Origin: Notospermus geniculatus
Lineage: Eukaryota > Nemertea > Pilidiophora > Heteronemertea > Lineidae
Length of the DNA stretch: 64,000 bases
Direction: 5' to 3'
NCBI GenBank assembly: GCA_002633025.1
Contig: NMRB01000711.1
Span: 181,593 to 245,592, forward strand
Part shown: one piece after another, positions 48,301-59,794 of the stretch
Numbering within the stretch: position 1 is the first letter of the stretch
Layout: every line of letters begins with the position of its first letter
Notes under the pieces: generated by a model
The model's input: the letters and a program-made list of their open reading frames with translations, nothing else
Database searches by the model: none
Told to the model about the DNA's origin: nothing
Position numbers and translations under genes: made by a program

Positions 48301-50528
48301 TAGTGACCAGCAAAAAAACTAGAAGAATGGAAACAACAGGCTAATTTTTCAACTCTAAAAGATGGCTACGTGAACCTGAAGAGATGAGGAATCGAAGATA
48401 AAAAGGATCTGTGCCAAAAGGAAATCAATGAAAAAGTGCAATATCTGCACCACTAATGGTGAAATGAAAGCCTACTACAAAGATTTATGTTCTGATCCCC
48501 AGATATGGGACACTTAGGTGAAATGCAGCAAGGGGAGGGACAATATCTCTGTAAGGCCATTATTTCAGGCCAGTGGGTGGGAGCTCCCTTGGTTTGACAG
48601 GAGAGCTCACCCTGTCACAAGGCTCTCTTTCCCGTTTCTGCACTGCACTTCAACTGAAGATACGGAAAACTACATGGAAACGTTTGGCTCCATGACTGAG
48701 CAGTGTCGTACCGAGGGTCAAAAAATTTCTCAGAGTCAGACACTTCGACAACAACTGTAGTCTGGTTCCCTGACGGGCTGTCTGACCTGCGCAATTGCAC
48801 CATCAGCCAGCGCCACGATACAGCAGGTCAGGGAACCAGACTACAACAACTGGTGCTTCTCTACATGAGTTTTTGCATGAGTTGGCTCTCAATGAAATTC
48901 GAGAATGATACTGTTCTTACGACTTATGTTTGAGGTCAATGACACAAACAACTGGACATAGCTTCCGACAGTAGATTTGCCCATTGAGAGCCAACTGGAA
49001 CAAGATAAGTTTCATGTGGAGAAGAACCCAGATATTGAGTGTAAATTTATATGTTCGTCAAAAGGATATTGGATTGACTAAAAGACAAATTAAAGAATAC
49101 AAAGATGAACTAGAGCAATGTCGATGGGAAGCCCATCGCATATCTCCCCGCTTTCGACAGGAAGTAATGGTGACATGGTTATTTTTCCTGTGTCTTTCAT
49201 ATATTCAGTGTTTCCAAGGACCCGAGCTCCCGGGTCAAATACGCACGAAATCTCCGTCTGACGCACGTAGAAAGCAGTGCTTGAATCCTGAGGACGCATG
49301 ATAAAAATCAGCCAGGGACCCGCACTTTTATCACTCTGGTTTAAAACGCACCAAAAATCATTTTGATGCACACTCTCACCAAATGCTAACTGATATAAAG
49401 TGCCTGGACGCACGACATTCACGGCCTGCAGGAGTCCCGCGAACCTGATGTATCGGCATCAGACGATACCGCTATAATTTATGCAGCAAGGCGCCCGCTC
49501 CACTGGATTCTCCGAATCGTTCTCTCCAATCAGTCTTGCGCAATCATGATTTTCAATTGCACCAGGCCAGTACTATAAACTAATGCACTCCGTAACCTGA
49601 TCTGTGCGCTGGAGGAATAGAGAAGCAGTGATCGCTGTAGACTAGTTCCCGCCTTTGCCGCTGACGTTCCGGCAGCGCCAGCGAGTGTAGGCGGCAAAGA
49701 CGAGAATCAGTCTATTGTAGGACTGATGAATAGCCCATGTGTGGCGGTGAATGAATGACTGCTCCTCAGATATGCATGAGAAAATGGGGACCCTCCAAAA
49801 TATGAAAGGACCCTCATATTAAGAGTGCCATGGGTCTGGGACTCCTAGTGAAAAAAATCCTTTGGAAACCCTGNAGTTGACCCAGTTAAATCATTGCGTT
49901 GAAATGCATTACTCCAGTCCTTGTCCTGAAAAAAATGCAGGTGCACAAAAGTTTGCTCACCTACATTTACCTAGGCGCACAATTTTTTGCGCACCGAAGT
50001 GAGCAATTGACCCCCTAATATAAATTCAGGACACGCACACAATTATCACTAAAAATATTTTCAAAAGAAATATTAAAAAGAACTGCTTAACTACACAATC
50101 AGACAATGTTTTCAGGCCTTAAATTAGACTTCCATTTGGGCACTGCCACTTTGGCCTTGGAAATTTTCTGAATTTTAGGGGTACCAAGGCCACCCCCAGG
50201 GGAACAAGGCCACACTGAAGAAGGCACTGAGGGCACCACCCCACAAAATAACCTTTATTTTTCGTTGTCACTCATTCCAATCATTTCTTTGCAAAGAAAT
50301 GATGACTCCACAAGTGAATTCAAATTTCCCGCCCATTACACCATATTAAACCAAGGTGTTTTCTGATTGGCTTAGAGCCGCTCTTGAGATTTCTTAAAAA
50401 CTGAGTAAAATTAACTAGATAACTTGGCCAAAAATGATTAATATAAGTAACTAAAGCTTGCAATGAAATCAACAGAGTATTGAACAAAACACCCAATTTG
50501 AGCCTCTCATAGTGTCCATCATCAGCTT
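45348..50528. other. Upstream region of the PICALM exons, no gene seen
   Basis: If the gene continues, this is intron sequence. I saw no frame resembling an ANTH domain. At about 46980-47560 there is a dispersed repeat (GCGCCGTACCGCCGTACGG; GGCCTTGCGGCCAAGCGGGC). An inverted pair, GTAGTCTGGTTCCCTGAC at 48757 and its complement ending at 48844, makes a small foldback. A single N is at 49874. Confidence 0.4.
46980..47560. repeat. Dispersed-repeat fragment
   Basis: Text of the kind TTGGTTTTGGCCCCCTAGTGG, AACGCCCCCTGGAAGCC and CGAAGCGCCGTACCGCCGTA, typical of multi-copy repeats in marine invertebrates. It has no intact gene. Called from memory without a search. Confidence 0.45.
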
Positions 50529-51114
50529 ACTGTAAAACGGGAAATTTTCGCGGACGTTTTAATTTTGCGGTCTTTGCGGTCCTATCACATCCACAAATTT
50601 AATACGCGTAAAAAAATTTTCAATTCAACATTGTCGGCACGACCGCAAAAATAAGACACAATTTGCATAATGCTAGTACTTGCCAATAAATCACGCTGAA
50701 ACTTGCAACTCGGTAAACTCCACATTCAGAATAGTGTTCTGATCATCCGATACTCGCGTTGAAGATGAGCCGGCCGTCATTAGCCGCGAATACTTATGGT
50801 CCCAAACCAGACACAACAAAGCCACGTGGTCAGTCTCCAGTCAAAACAAGAGCACATGGAACTTCGGGGCTCTTGAAACTGCTTGCATTTATGAATGGAA
50901 CTGCTTCCCATAGAGGATGATGGTGGCCTGAATGCTGGGAAATCACGTCTACGGCCCTGTGAATTTGTTGTTGCAATGCATTTTAATTTTGCGGTTTTTG
51001 CGGCGCCGAGCTGTCCGCAAATTATAAAGGCGCAAAATATTATTCTGGGGCAGAAATACTGAGGGTCCGCGAAAAAAACCATCCGCAAAAATTTCCCGTT
51101 TTACACTACAGTAT
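50529..51114. mobile_element. Non-autonomous DNA element with inverted ends, about 585 bp
   Basis: Left end TACTGTAAAACGGGAAATTT followed by TCGCGGA; right end complementary (TCCGCAAAAATTTCCCGTTT, TACACTACAGTA). An inner TTAATTTTGCGG repeat occurs near both ends. The interior has no recognisable transposase. Confidence 0.7.
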
Positions 51115-53560
51115 TTCTGTTTAGTCAGACCAGCTGACCAGAAACATCGTAGAGGCACACACTCATGGAGATGTCTGCACAGGAGTTGGCGCGAAGCCAA
51201 CTCTGACGGCCACTGTCGGTTCACCCAAATCCAGTAAATATCTCATAATAAAATTGACAAGACGGGCAAACTTTATTTCTTTCCATCCCAGCGAAATAAA
51301 ACCAAAAGCTCAGGTCACTGTAGAAGTGAAAGCTATCCTCAAGTCGGGATCGTCTGGCAGTGGCACACTCGCTAGCAGTGCTGGCGCTAAATTCACAAGG
51401 TGCGCTAAATTTGAACTTTTTTCTGAGCTAGGCGCGCATTTCTTTTCGCGCCTAAAAAACAATTTCTGTGCGCTATGGGGCGCAAGCGCAATTGCGCGCC
51501 TTTCAGGACAAGGACTGTTACTCGTAACAGTCGTGATACCCCTAGGGGCCATCCTCGGTTGAGCCGACCTCCTGTGCCCTAGGAGAATATTTGTACCAAG
51601 TTTCAGATCAAGGCTAAAGTTTAGAATCCCCGATCGGAAGTGACGTTACTCCATGGCACACAATGGAAATCCTATTGTACAATGCGGCTTATTCCGTCAA
51701 TCGATGACCTTTTTTTGGGCACTGATCGGGAATTCTAAACTCGTTCCCATATCAAACGTACCCCCTTTCCACGATGATTTCGATGTCCTTTTTTCGCGGT
51801 TATAACCGCCCATAGGCCTACCTGCAGTGATAATGTTTCCGTGATGTCTGTTTTGTTATGAATGGAACGGATCATAAAGCAGCACTGATACTCACGTTCG
51901 TCTCACAGGTATTTGTTATATTCACCACGTAGTTGCCAATATTTTCTGTATTTTCTGAATGAGCCTGCTAGTGACCACGTACAGCAGCCTAAACAGCTAG
52001 CCTAAACAACACAACACGGCATGAATGATGATGCACGTCGGCGTCAGCCACCGATGCGGCAAAGTGTTAATTTATGGTCTGCTTTGGTACTCCGTGACGT
52101 CACTATCACGCTATGGCTGTTCCGTCTTGGGCCGTGGGAGGTGGGTATAATCTAATTTTTATGGGGATGAACCTCCCCGGGGAACGTCTTCTTTATTTTT
52201 TTTTCATTTTGGGCTCGAACTCTCACGTGGAATTCTCGCGAACTAAATCATAAAATATTGCCTCCTTGCATATTTAGACCATTTTAGCCTTATTGATCAC
52301 TATACAGGGACTTAGGCATGCATGGCAGGGTGCATGGTGGGTGTTTCCGAGGTCCAAAAGCACCCCACGGACAGTGCCCTGACCCCTGGGGTAAAATACC
52401 CCAGGAATATGTACATGTATATACATATTCCTGGGGTATTTTACCCCAGGGGTCAGGGCACTGTCCGTTGGGATGCTTTTGGACTGACCTCGGAAACACC
52501 CACCACCCTGCCATGCATGCGTCCCTTAGTCTCGCTTGGCCAGACGCTACGGGCTCACCCCTTTCGGTAAATCACACAATCTCGTTCCAATCGCCGTTAG
52601 TTCCGTTCCGCATTTTATGATGGCTCCACTAACGTCACTATATCGGAAGAATGGAGATAGGTGGCGCTGTGAGGAGTTTGTAAATCACACTCCGCGTCTG
52701 GCTCTTTTAGAGATTAACAGTCGTGAAGACCGCGTGGTGGCAGCACGGGTCCTTGGGTTTTCCCAACCTCGCTCGCTTTTTGACAATATGGCGAGTGGCC
52801 CAAGGTTGTCTGAGCGAACTATACCCCTGGGGCCGAGGTTGGGTTTTTCCTGGAAGTAATTTCCGCGGGAATTATGAGTGAGAAAGCGTGGTGATTGGCT
52901 GGAGTCCAGTGGAGCGCCATCTAGTGGTGTTACCGGCTTTTGAGCCCCAAATGTGCCAGTGTGTAGGAGACCGGGACGTCGGATACACACTGGGGCCGAG
53001 TGTAGCGTCTGTGATCACTTCGGCCAGCCATTTCGTTTTGATCATTTCGGCCATTTCATTCCGGGTACCGGTACCCATTCTCAAACTCAGGCCCGTGAGC
53101 AGCCCTCTGATGAGTGGGGGTCCCTGCATGGCAGGGTCGGATCCAGGATTGACAGAAAGGTTGGGTGCGTAGCTCGGCGGAGGCGGTCGGGACGGGAAAG
53201 TGAAGCCCAAACGGAGGGTCTGGGATCTATTCTGAGAGCAAAAATATGGACATATAAAAAGGACATTGGGCCAAGGTATTTTTGGCAGAAAAAGTGGGGG
53301 GGGGGCCTTGGACCCCCCGGCTGCTACGGGCCTGAAACTATAAGGATGCAAAATCAACAAAAATAATTCACATGTGTTAATTTATATATGTACAGTGTAT
53401 TTCGGGATTGCATCGTGACATGCGTACCAAGATTCCATCCTCGACGCAGTTAACGATCAGAGCGATTCGGCGGGAACTCCAAGCTGGGTAAGGTTAAGGA
53501 TCCTCATGTTGCCCAGGATGCCACGCAAAACATGTATTAGAGGGGTACCTTCAAAAATAG
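51115..53560. other. Intergenic stretch with foldbacks, no gene seen
   Basis: Contains the 205-bp palindrome at 52316-52520 and a small foldback at about 51617-51742 (AGTTTAGAATCCCCGATC against GATCGGGAATTCTAAACT). Open frames at 52318-52620 and 52536-52859 come from the palindrome and its flank and have no recognisable family. Confidence 0.45.
52316..52520. repeat. Near-perfect palindrome, 205 bp
   Basis: The arms of about 95 bp start GCATGCATGGCAGGGTG and end CACCCTGCCATGCATGC. The centre is ATGTACATGTATATACAT. Inside each arm GGGGTATTTTACCCC is itself a palindrome. The arms differ at only a few positions (for example GTGGG against GTGGTGGG). Confidence 0.9.
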
Positions 53561-53566
53561 AGTTTC

Positions 53567-53999
53567 GGCCCGATCGGACATCCAATATGGCCGCCAGGTG
53601 GCGTACCGTACCAACCCTGAAAATCATCGAAGTGCTATTAACTCAGGAATGGTTTGACCCAGAGAGTGCTCAAACTTGATTTACCTCCCTCTAGGTGACC
53701 TTTACAAGCACGTCAAATTTCGGCCTGATTAAAGTTCCAATATGGCCGCCAGGTGGCGTAACCCGAAAATCGTCCAATGTGCTATAACTCAGGTTCGAAC
53801 GACTTGACCCAGAACGCTCAAATGTGCTATAGTGGTTCCCTCTAGATGACCTTTATGTGCATGTGAAGTTTTAGCCCGATTGGCCATCCAATATGGCCAC
53901 CAGGGGGCGTAACCTGAAAATCATCCAAGTGCTATAATTCAGGAAAGGCTTTACCTTTACAAGCGCATCAAATTTTGGCGTGATTAAACTTCCAATATG
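53567..53999. repeat. Satellite-like tandem repeat of about 155 bp, left part
   Basis: The word TCCAATATGGCCGCCAGGTG or a close variant starts at 53581, 53736 and 53887, and a fourth copy begins at 53991 but is cut by the element at 54000. Between them lie GTGCTATAACTCAGG and CCTCTAGATGACCTTTA. The array resumes at 55831. Confidence 0.8.
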
Positions 54000-54028
54000 C
54001 ACTGTTAGAAATATCCTTACTAAAATTA

Positions 54029-54258
54029 CAGAAAAGTGCCTGCAGCAGAGTTTCAGGCTTTTTCTTTATTTCTACTGTTGAAAATTAAATTTACAGAAAA
54101 TTGTAAGATAACAACTGTATTGGAAAATTGATTTAAAGATAAACTGTAAACAAATGTTACACTGTAACTTCCATTTACAGGAATCCATATTTTTAACTTT
54201 TGACTGTGAAAATAAAGAGAAAGCCTGAAACTCTGCTGCAGGCACCTTTCTGTAATTT
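54029..54258. repeat. Foldback inside the CACTA-like element
   Basis: Left TTACAGAAAAGTGCCTGCAG continuing CAGAGTTTCAGGCTTT; right AAAGCCTGAAACTCTGCTGC continuing AGGCACCTTTCTGTAA. Arms are about 45 bp and nearly perfect. It could be a nested MITE or the original subterminal inverted repeat of the host element. Confidence 0.8.
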
Positions 54259-54409
54259 CAATGTATCTATATAGGCCTATCGGCTGGCTACTAGTACTGT
54301 CCACCTGTGTGGGGTCTTTTACTTGCCGTGGCATAGACACTCAGGTACAAGGGACCACGGCTTTCAGCCTCATCCGACAGACTCTAAATTGGTGCACAAC
54401 CTTTTTTCA

Positions 54410-54493
54410 TGTCCTGGCTGGGGATCGAACCCACACACTGACCGTGTTAGGATTGAAAGTCAAGCGTGTTAGACCACTCGACCACTCCAGAAC
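54410..54493 (-). pseudogene. tRNA pseudogene or SINE head (type II, Leu/Ser-like), 84 nt
   Basis: On the minus strand, the 7-bp acceptor GTTCTGG pairs with CCAGGAC (one G-T pair) and is followed by A as discriminator. An A box (GTCGAGTGGTCTAAC), a small variable arm (ACAC/GTGT) and a B box (GGTTCGATCCC) are present. The anticodon stem pairs at only two of five positions, so a working tRNA is unlikely. It lies inside the CACTA-like element. Confidence 0.55.
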
Positions 54494-54793
54494 TGTCAAA
54501 GCCATGCTTTTATAAACTTGGCAAACACCATCCAACATGCCTGCAAGGGAATGGAACCCGTGTTGACAGGCACAATTAGTAGGCCCTACACAGTACTACA
54601 TATACGAAGCCGCTTTCACCGACCAGGCCAGTGTAGGCCTACTGTACATGTAGGCCCGAGGCCGGTTTCTGCTTGCTCTTGACTGGCGTCTAGCACGACT
54701 CATTTTTACAACAGTACTTTCACCATCCAGTAGTCTTGAACGTTAGTTGGGGTGTTGATATTTTTGGTGACTGGGAGGGGAATGTCGATGGTC

Positions 54794-54856
54794 GTCAGCT
54801 GCCCCTGCATTCAGAGAGACTTAGTGAAAGTCTCTCTGAATGCAGGGGCAGCTGAC
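54794..54856. repeat. Perfect hairpin inside the CACTA-like element
   Basis: GTCAGCTGCCCCTGCATTCA and the rest of a 27-bp arm are repeated exactly in inverse after a 9-base loop (TTAGTGAAA). It is too short for a gene. Confidence 0.9.
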
Positions 54857-54990
54857 AGGGATCTGTGGTTATAAGTATTTATTAGCAAATGCAGATTTGT
54901 AGGGAAAGGGAAGGGCTGAGGAGATATTCGTCCTGCGACTAAAGTGTTCAGCAAAAAAAATAAACAGAGAAAGGACACGCGAAAAAAATC

Positions 54991-55060
54991 GCCTATCCAA
55001 GGCTCGAACCCGGCGCCCCAGGTTCATAGCCGGACGCTCTACCGATGCGCCAGCTGGCCA
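54991..55060 (-). pseudogene. tRNA-like sequence (SINE head or tRNA pseudogene)
   Basis: The minus strand reads TGGCGCATCGGTAGAGCG (A box), CTATGAACC in the anticodon-loop position, and CGGGTTCGAGCC (B box, T stem paired with G-T pairs). The bases outside do not form an acceptor stem. It lies within the CACTA-like element, in inverse orientation to it. Confidence 0.55.
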
Positions 55061-55830
55061 AGTCACGATAGAGGCTGCTCAATAAATGTTTATAAATATA
55101 TCCCAGCTACTCAACATATTTTTATGATGATAGAAAATGACGTCACAAATCAGAATAATCTTACAAAAATCGCATTTTACAACAACCACAGAGCAAGTCC
55201 CCAGCAAATCTGTCAATATATCGCTACATAATGTATCCATCTACGTTCACAGCCACTAAAAACGTGAACCAACCGTCCGGTATATTCCATCTGAACATTA
55301 GGTGCATATTTCCTATGAGTCCAGTTCTATTGTCTGACCCGTGACAAGTCTTTGGCTAGCTTCGCTGTTGACCGCTACGCGGCGCGTTGGGCCCTTGCGT
55401 CGAGTTAAAACATCGAAAATCGAGCGTCAAATGCCCTCATGGGAACTTATTTTTAATCACCTATATGTGCATCAAAAATGCATTCATGTCATGTATTACA
55501 AAGGCGCAAGCGCTCTCTAACTAACATACTGGGATTATGGAATCTGTGAAAAAATATTAGTCCTGTAAAATGAAAGGAAGTCCTGTAAAATGACAGGAAG
55601 TGCAGTAATCAACAGGGCAGCCCGTAAATTTATTGTTAAAATTAAGAAGCTACCGTAAAACTACAGAAGCTCCGTCATTTTACAAAAGTACTTGTCAATA
55701 TATCACGAAACCCGTTATTCAACAGAAATATCTGTTTAAAAACAGATTTTTTTTGAGTACATGTATTTATGAATTACAGCACAATTCTGTAAAATATTTT
55801 CTGTAAAATCTTCTGTTTTTTCTAACAGTG

Positions 55831-56080
55831 TGGCCGCCAGTGGCATAGCCCGAAAATCATCAAATGTGCTATAACTCAGGAACGACTTGACCCAGATCAC
55901 TCAAATGTGCTACGTGACTCCCCTTAGACGAACTTTATCTGCATGTGAAATTTTGGCCCGATCGGACATCCAATATGGCCGCCAGGTGGCATAACTCAAC
56001 AGTCATTGAAGTCCTGCAACTTGGGAATGACTTGACCCTGATTGCTCATAACTGACATACACTATTACATGTCCAAACGG
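55831..56080. repeat. Satellite-like repeat of about 155 bp, right part
   Basis: Continuation of the array at 53567-53999 on the other side of the insertion. It begins TGGCCGCCAGTGGCATAGCC and has a further copy with TCCAATATGGCCGCCAGGTG at about 55969. Confidence 0.8.
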
Positions 56081-56424
56081 GTGAGCACATGGTCCATGGA
56101 CCATTTCATTATCTCTTATCACTCTTCCCTCCCCCTCCCCTCAACATGCCTCACTCTCAATCACAAACGACGGCTTCCAAATAGACTGACAAGCCACTTG
56201 CTACTTCTATTTTATTGACGCAGGAGAACCATGTCCATATCCATCCCTGCCATTGACATTGCCGTTTATTAGCCTATGTTAGTTTATATGACTTATATAG
56301 ATGGCAGTCTTGATGATCCTTGAGAGGAGCTCTTTTCCTGTTCCTGCTGCTTCTACACGTTGGGCAAAATCGCTTTGAATTTTTTTCAGCCATTTGCTGG
56401 GCTGCTGTTAAGAACCTGTTGTTA
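56081..56424. other. Spacer, no gene seen
   Basis: No similarity to a gene or repeat was recognised. Confidence 0.4.
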
Positions 56425-56808
56425 AGGCTCCAGTTCCATAGAGTTCACGTTCACACTTTTCACGCGCCACGCTTCACGTTTTCCTTTCGTTCCTCGATTC
56501 AGCGCACAACGAGACACACATTACCTGTCAGGCTCCAGTTCCATACAGTTCACGTATACACTTTTCTCGCGTTACACTTCACGTTTTCCTTTCGTTCCTC
56601 GGAGAAAGCATGCCACATGACAGGTAATGTGCGTCTCGTTGTGCGCTGAATCGAGGAACGAAAGGAAAACGTGAAGCGTGGCGCGTGAAAAGTGTAAACG
56701 TGAACTGGAGCCTTATGTGGCATGCTTTCTCCGAGGAACGAAAGGAAAACGTGAAGTGTAACGCGAGAAAAATGTAAACGTGAACTCTATGGAACTGGAG
56801 CCTGAGAG
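56425..56808. repeat. Compound inverted repeat (order A-B-A'-B'), 384 bp
   Basis: Two related arms, each starting GGCTCCAGTTCCATA and holding CTTCACGTTTTCCTTTCGTT, are followed by their complements in the same order. Block A (about 56425-56525) has CGATTCAGCGCACAACGAGA; its complement is at about 56619-56712. Block B (about 56530-56618) has GGAGAAAGCATGCCACAT; its complement is at about 56713-56808. A simple foldback would give A-B-B'-A', so an extra rearrangement is implied. Confidence 0.8.
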
Positions 56809-58213
56809 ACTCCTATAGATAAGTCCAACGGGAGTAAAAAATAAAAGTGGACTAAAATAAGAACTAGAAAATTTTACACTTTGCCCGAATTTTTCAATTT
56901 CTGAAATTGAGAGATTTTTGTGTTCCTATTTTGAGAAATATCGCCCGAAAAATCAGACAAAATGTCATGTCATTTTAAGTAAATTTCTCAAAATGGGAAA
57001 AAAATTTCTCCCAATTTGAGAAATTGAAAACTTCGCGCAAAATTCCAAAATTCCCCACTTCTTGTTTTCCTCGTTTATTTCTTATTCCCTGTATGCCACT
57101 CCCCTCGAAATGCCTGATATATCATCCAGGTTACACCTTCATAAAAAGAAACTACATGTATATTGGGGGAAAATGAAGTGGGTTTTGTTGCTCCAAGCAC
57201 CATGTCAGATTCAGGCATCATCACCAAACCAACCCCTTAGAAACGATAGTGCCTAGAATACACAATTCATCCTTATCTGTAACCCGATTTTAAGGGAACT
57301 ACGTACATGGGGTATAGACATGGTATATTAGGTCTGCGGTGTCTGAGGGATGTAAATGTAATGTGAAGAGATTTCATGTCAATTTTCACTAAATTATGTA
57401 GCATTCGTTTTCTTCAGCGTCCACCCACACTGGTCGTCAAATACAAGAAACGAGGCAAAGCAATAAATTCATTGATGAGCAATTTGGAGAAGATCATTAA
57501 AACATTTCTGTTGATGATAAAACGTTAGCAAGATTTGCATTAGAAAAACAGGTAAGAATTTTTTTTATTTGAACACCAGTCAAAGCTTTTAACTCTAGTG
57601 ATGTGCTTTTAGCTGACCTCCTATAGGAGCTGAGAATAACTTATACCGTGGTGTCCGTCGTCCATCGTCGTCGCCCGTTAGCAGGGCAGGTTTCGAAACT
57701 GTTAGGACTACCAACTGAAACTTGGTACAGTCTTTGACAAAAGTTTATCTCCACGTGATACCTTGAATACAGGTGTATATTTCAAATACTACTGGGTCAA
57801 TTTTAACACGGTTTGTTCCACATGAAAGTATATCTTATTGGTACATAGGTACATGTATATTCCCCATTTAACAGCCACGATAATGAGAGGTGAGCACAAT
57901 GTCAGTGGACATTTCATCAGTGATGTTCCTAAAGGTAAGTATACGTACACACAGTACAGAGCTGTGCGATCTTCGTCGCAGCTGTAATCCGCGAAACCTT
58001 GCGACCACGCAAAACTTCTAAATTGCTGCATCACTGCGTGAACCCGAGGGGGCAACAAACGATGAATAAATGCCTGGCTGGTGAATAGGATGGGGCCTAA
58101 TTGGCATCACGTGACACATAAAGAGGCTATTTGATTGGCACAGTTGGCATTAGATCGCAAACGAATTCCAATAAGACAGAGCCACCATAATCAATCATTT
58201 CCCTGTTGGTTAA

Positions 58214-58338
58214 CCTGGGCCCATATTCATAAAATCTTGCTAGCTTAGTCGGGTGCTAGTCGTGTACATCAGTCTCTACAAACTTGGCACTTTAGCAAGT
58301 AACTAAGCCGAGCAAGGTTTTATGAATATGGGCCCAGG
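58214..58338. mobile_element. Short foldback element, 125 bp
   Basis: Ends CCTGGGCCCATATTCATAAA and TTTATGAATATGGGCCCAGG are exact complements. The centre has GCTAGCTTAG / AACTAAGCC. No coding capacity. Confidence 0.8.
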
Positions 58339-59414
58339 TCTCTACGAACCGCAAAAACCAAGTACGGACTCGCACTATAATTCGTTTAAATCATCTGGAC
58401 GCCGATAGGAGGACCCTTTGGTTGTCAGGCAGACCTTGGTATTAGCCCTGTTTACACTACATAGAAATCCCCGGGCTTTTTGAGACCCGGTGTAATGTTT
58501 TTCACTGCCCCCCGTTTGCCAGTACCTCCCAACAAAAGATTGACGGTAAGCCTCGACGTGACAATGGGGGAGGCACTCTGATCAACATGTCTTTCTGTAT
58601 TTGAGTGTCCGCCGAACAATAAAGCGGGCATTGTCCCCGGGCATTGTCATACGGGGGGCATTCTCATATATTACACCTGGTCTAGCCAGGTGTAACGTTT
58701 TTCAGTGAGGCCCGTGTGCCAGTGTGACAATACAATAGACTGACGGAATAAGCGGCGACTGGACAATGGGGACACACAGAGAAACAGCGAGTTCGTTTCC
58801 CAGTGAATTCCGAACAATGGGAATCACACAGAAAAACGGCCACACTGAAAACGTTACACCTGGCTCTGAAAAATCCCTCCTGCGACCGGGCGCGTGTCAA
58901 CACTACTCAAATTTTGTGACGTGGACGTAAATTAAGTCATCCAAAAACCGTTCGAGCTCAGAGGGGCTTATTTAGCAGCGGGTTTTTCATCCCCGGGCCT
59001 ATTAGACCCGGGCTTTTAACAGGTGTAGACAGGAAAGCCCGGGTTCTAAACTCACTGACAGCTCTGCCGGGGCCTGTGCCATAACGCACAGCGCCGCCTG
59101 TTAATCAACGGTGACACTACGCTAACCAAAACAACAAATAGTGCCCGCCAGCCATATCTTTCGGATGTCTCCCTATATGGAGCGTTATTTCGCCGTTTAA
59201 CTCATGTGAGGTCAAGAAACTTCCTTTTTATAGCTGAAATTGTGACACAATGAACATGTATTTTTGTTTTTATACACAAATGCTTTTATTTCGAGGTAAA
59301 TTTTCAGTCATTTTCGGCGTGATTCGAAACTGACTATTGTGCATGAGCTGGTTGACGTGCTGTAAAACCTGTGTAGGCCTACATGTATGTTTCTTTTCAG
59401 TTCACAAAGACCTG

Positions 59415-59794
59415 TTAAAGGGAGACATCCGAAAGATATTGCCCGGCGGGCACTCTTTGTTTTTGTTTTGATCAGCGTATTGTCACTGTCGATTAACAGA
59501 TGGCGCGGTGCGTTATGGCACAGGCCCTGAGAGAGCTATCAGTGAGTTTAGAACACGTATCTAACCAAAAAACGTTTAGTAAAAAATACACCCACGAATT
59601 CATGAGTTCGGGGTTTGTATTTAACAAACTAGCGTTTGTTTTTGGTTAAATACGTGTTCTAAGCTCACTGATAGCTCTCTGGGGCCTGTGTTTTTGTTTT
59701 GATTAGCGTAGTGTCACTGTCGATTAACAGATGGCGCTGTGCGTTATGGCAAAGAGTGCCCGCCGGGCAATATCTTTCGGATGTTTCCCTTTAA
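59415..59794. mobile_element. Foldback element flanked by TTAA, 380 bp
   Basis: Begins TTAAAGGGAGACATCCGAAA and ends TTTCGGATGTTTCCCTTTAA. The arms extend inward through GCCCGGCGGGCACTCTTTG, GATTAACAGATGGCGC and ACACGTATCTAACC. TTAA at both ends could be a piggyBac-type target or simply part of the inverted repeat. A related half-copy in inverse order is at about 59060-59180. Confidence 0.75.

Larger units (their letters stand above)
54000..55830. mobile_element. CACTA/EnSpm-like non-autonomous transposon, 1831 bp
   Basis: Termini are inverted repeats CACTGTTAGAAA at the left and TTTCTAACAGTG (one extra T-run upstream) at the right. It interrupts a copy of the local satellite: the left flank ends ...TCCAATATG and the right flank starts TGGCCGCCAG, so TG is duplicated relative to the intact TCCAATATGGCCGCC. 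CACTG/CAGTG ends with a 2-bp duplication are typical of animal EnSpm elements. Both subterminal regions are rich in TTTACAG/CTGTAAA words, like transposase-binding repeats. The interior has a 228-bp foldback, two tRNA-like segments and a hairpin, but no recognisable transposase. Confidence 0.75.

Noticed and set aside
52536-52859. 107-residue open frame
   Set aside because: Holds an imperfect inverted repeat (CCCAACCTCG near 52760 and CGAGGTTGGG near 52843) and shows no protein family; judged to be chance.
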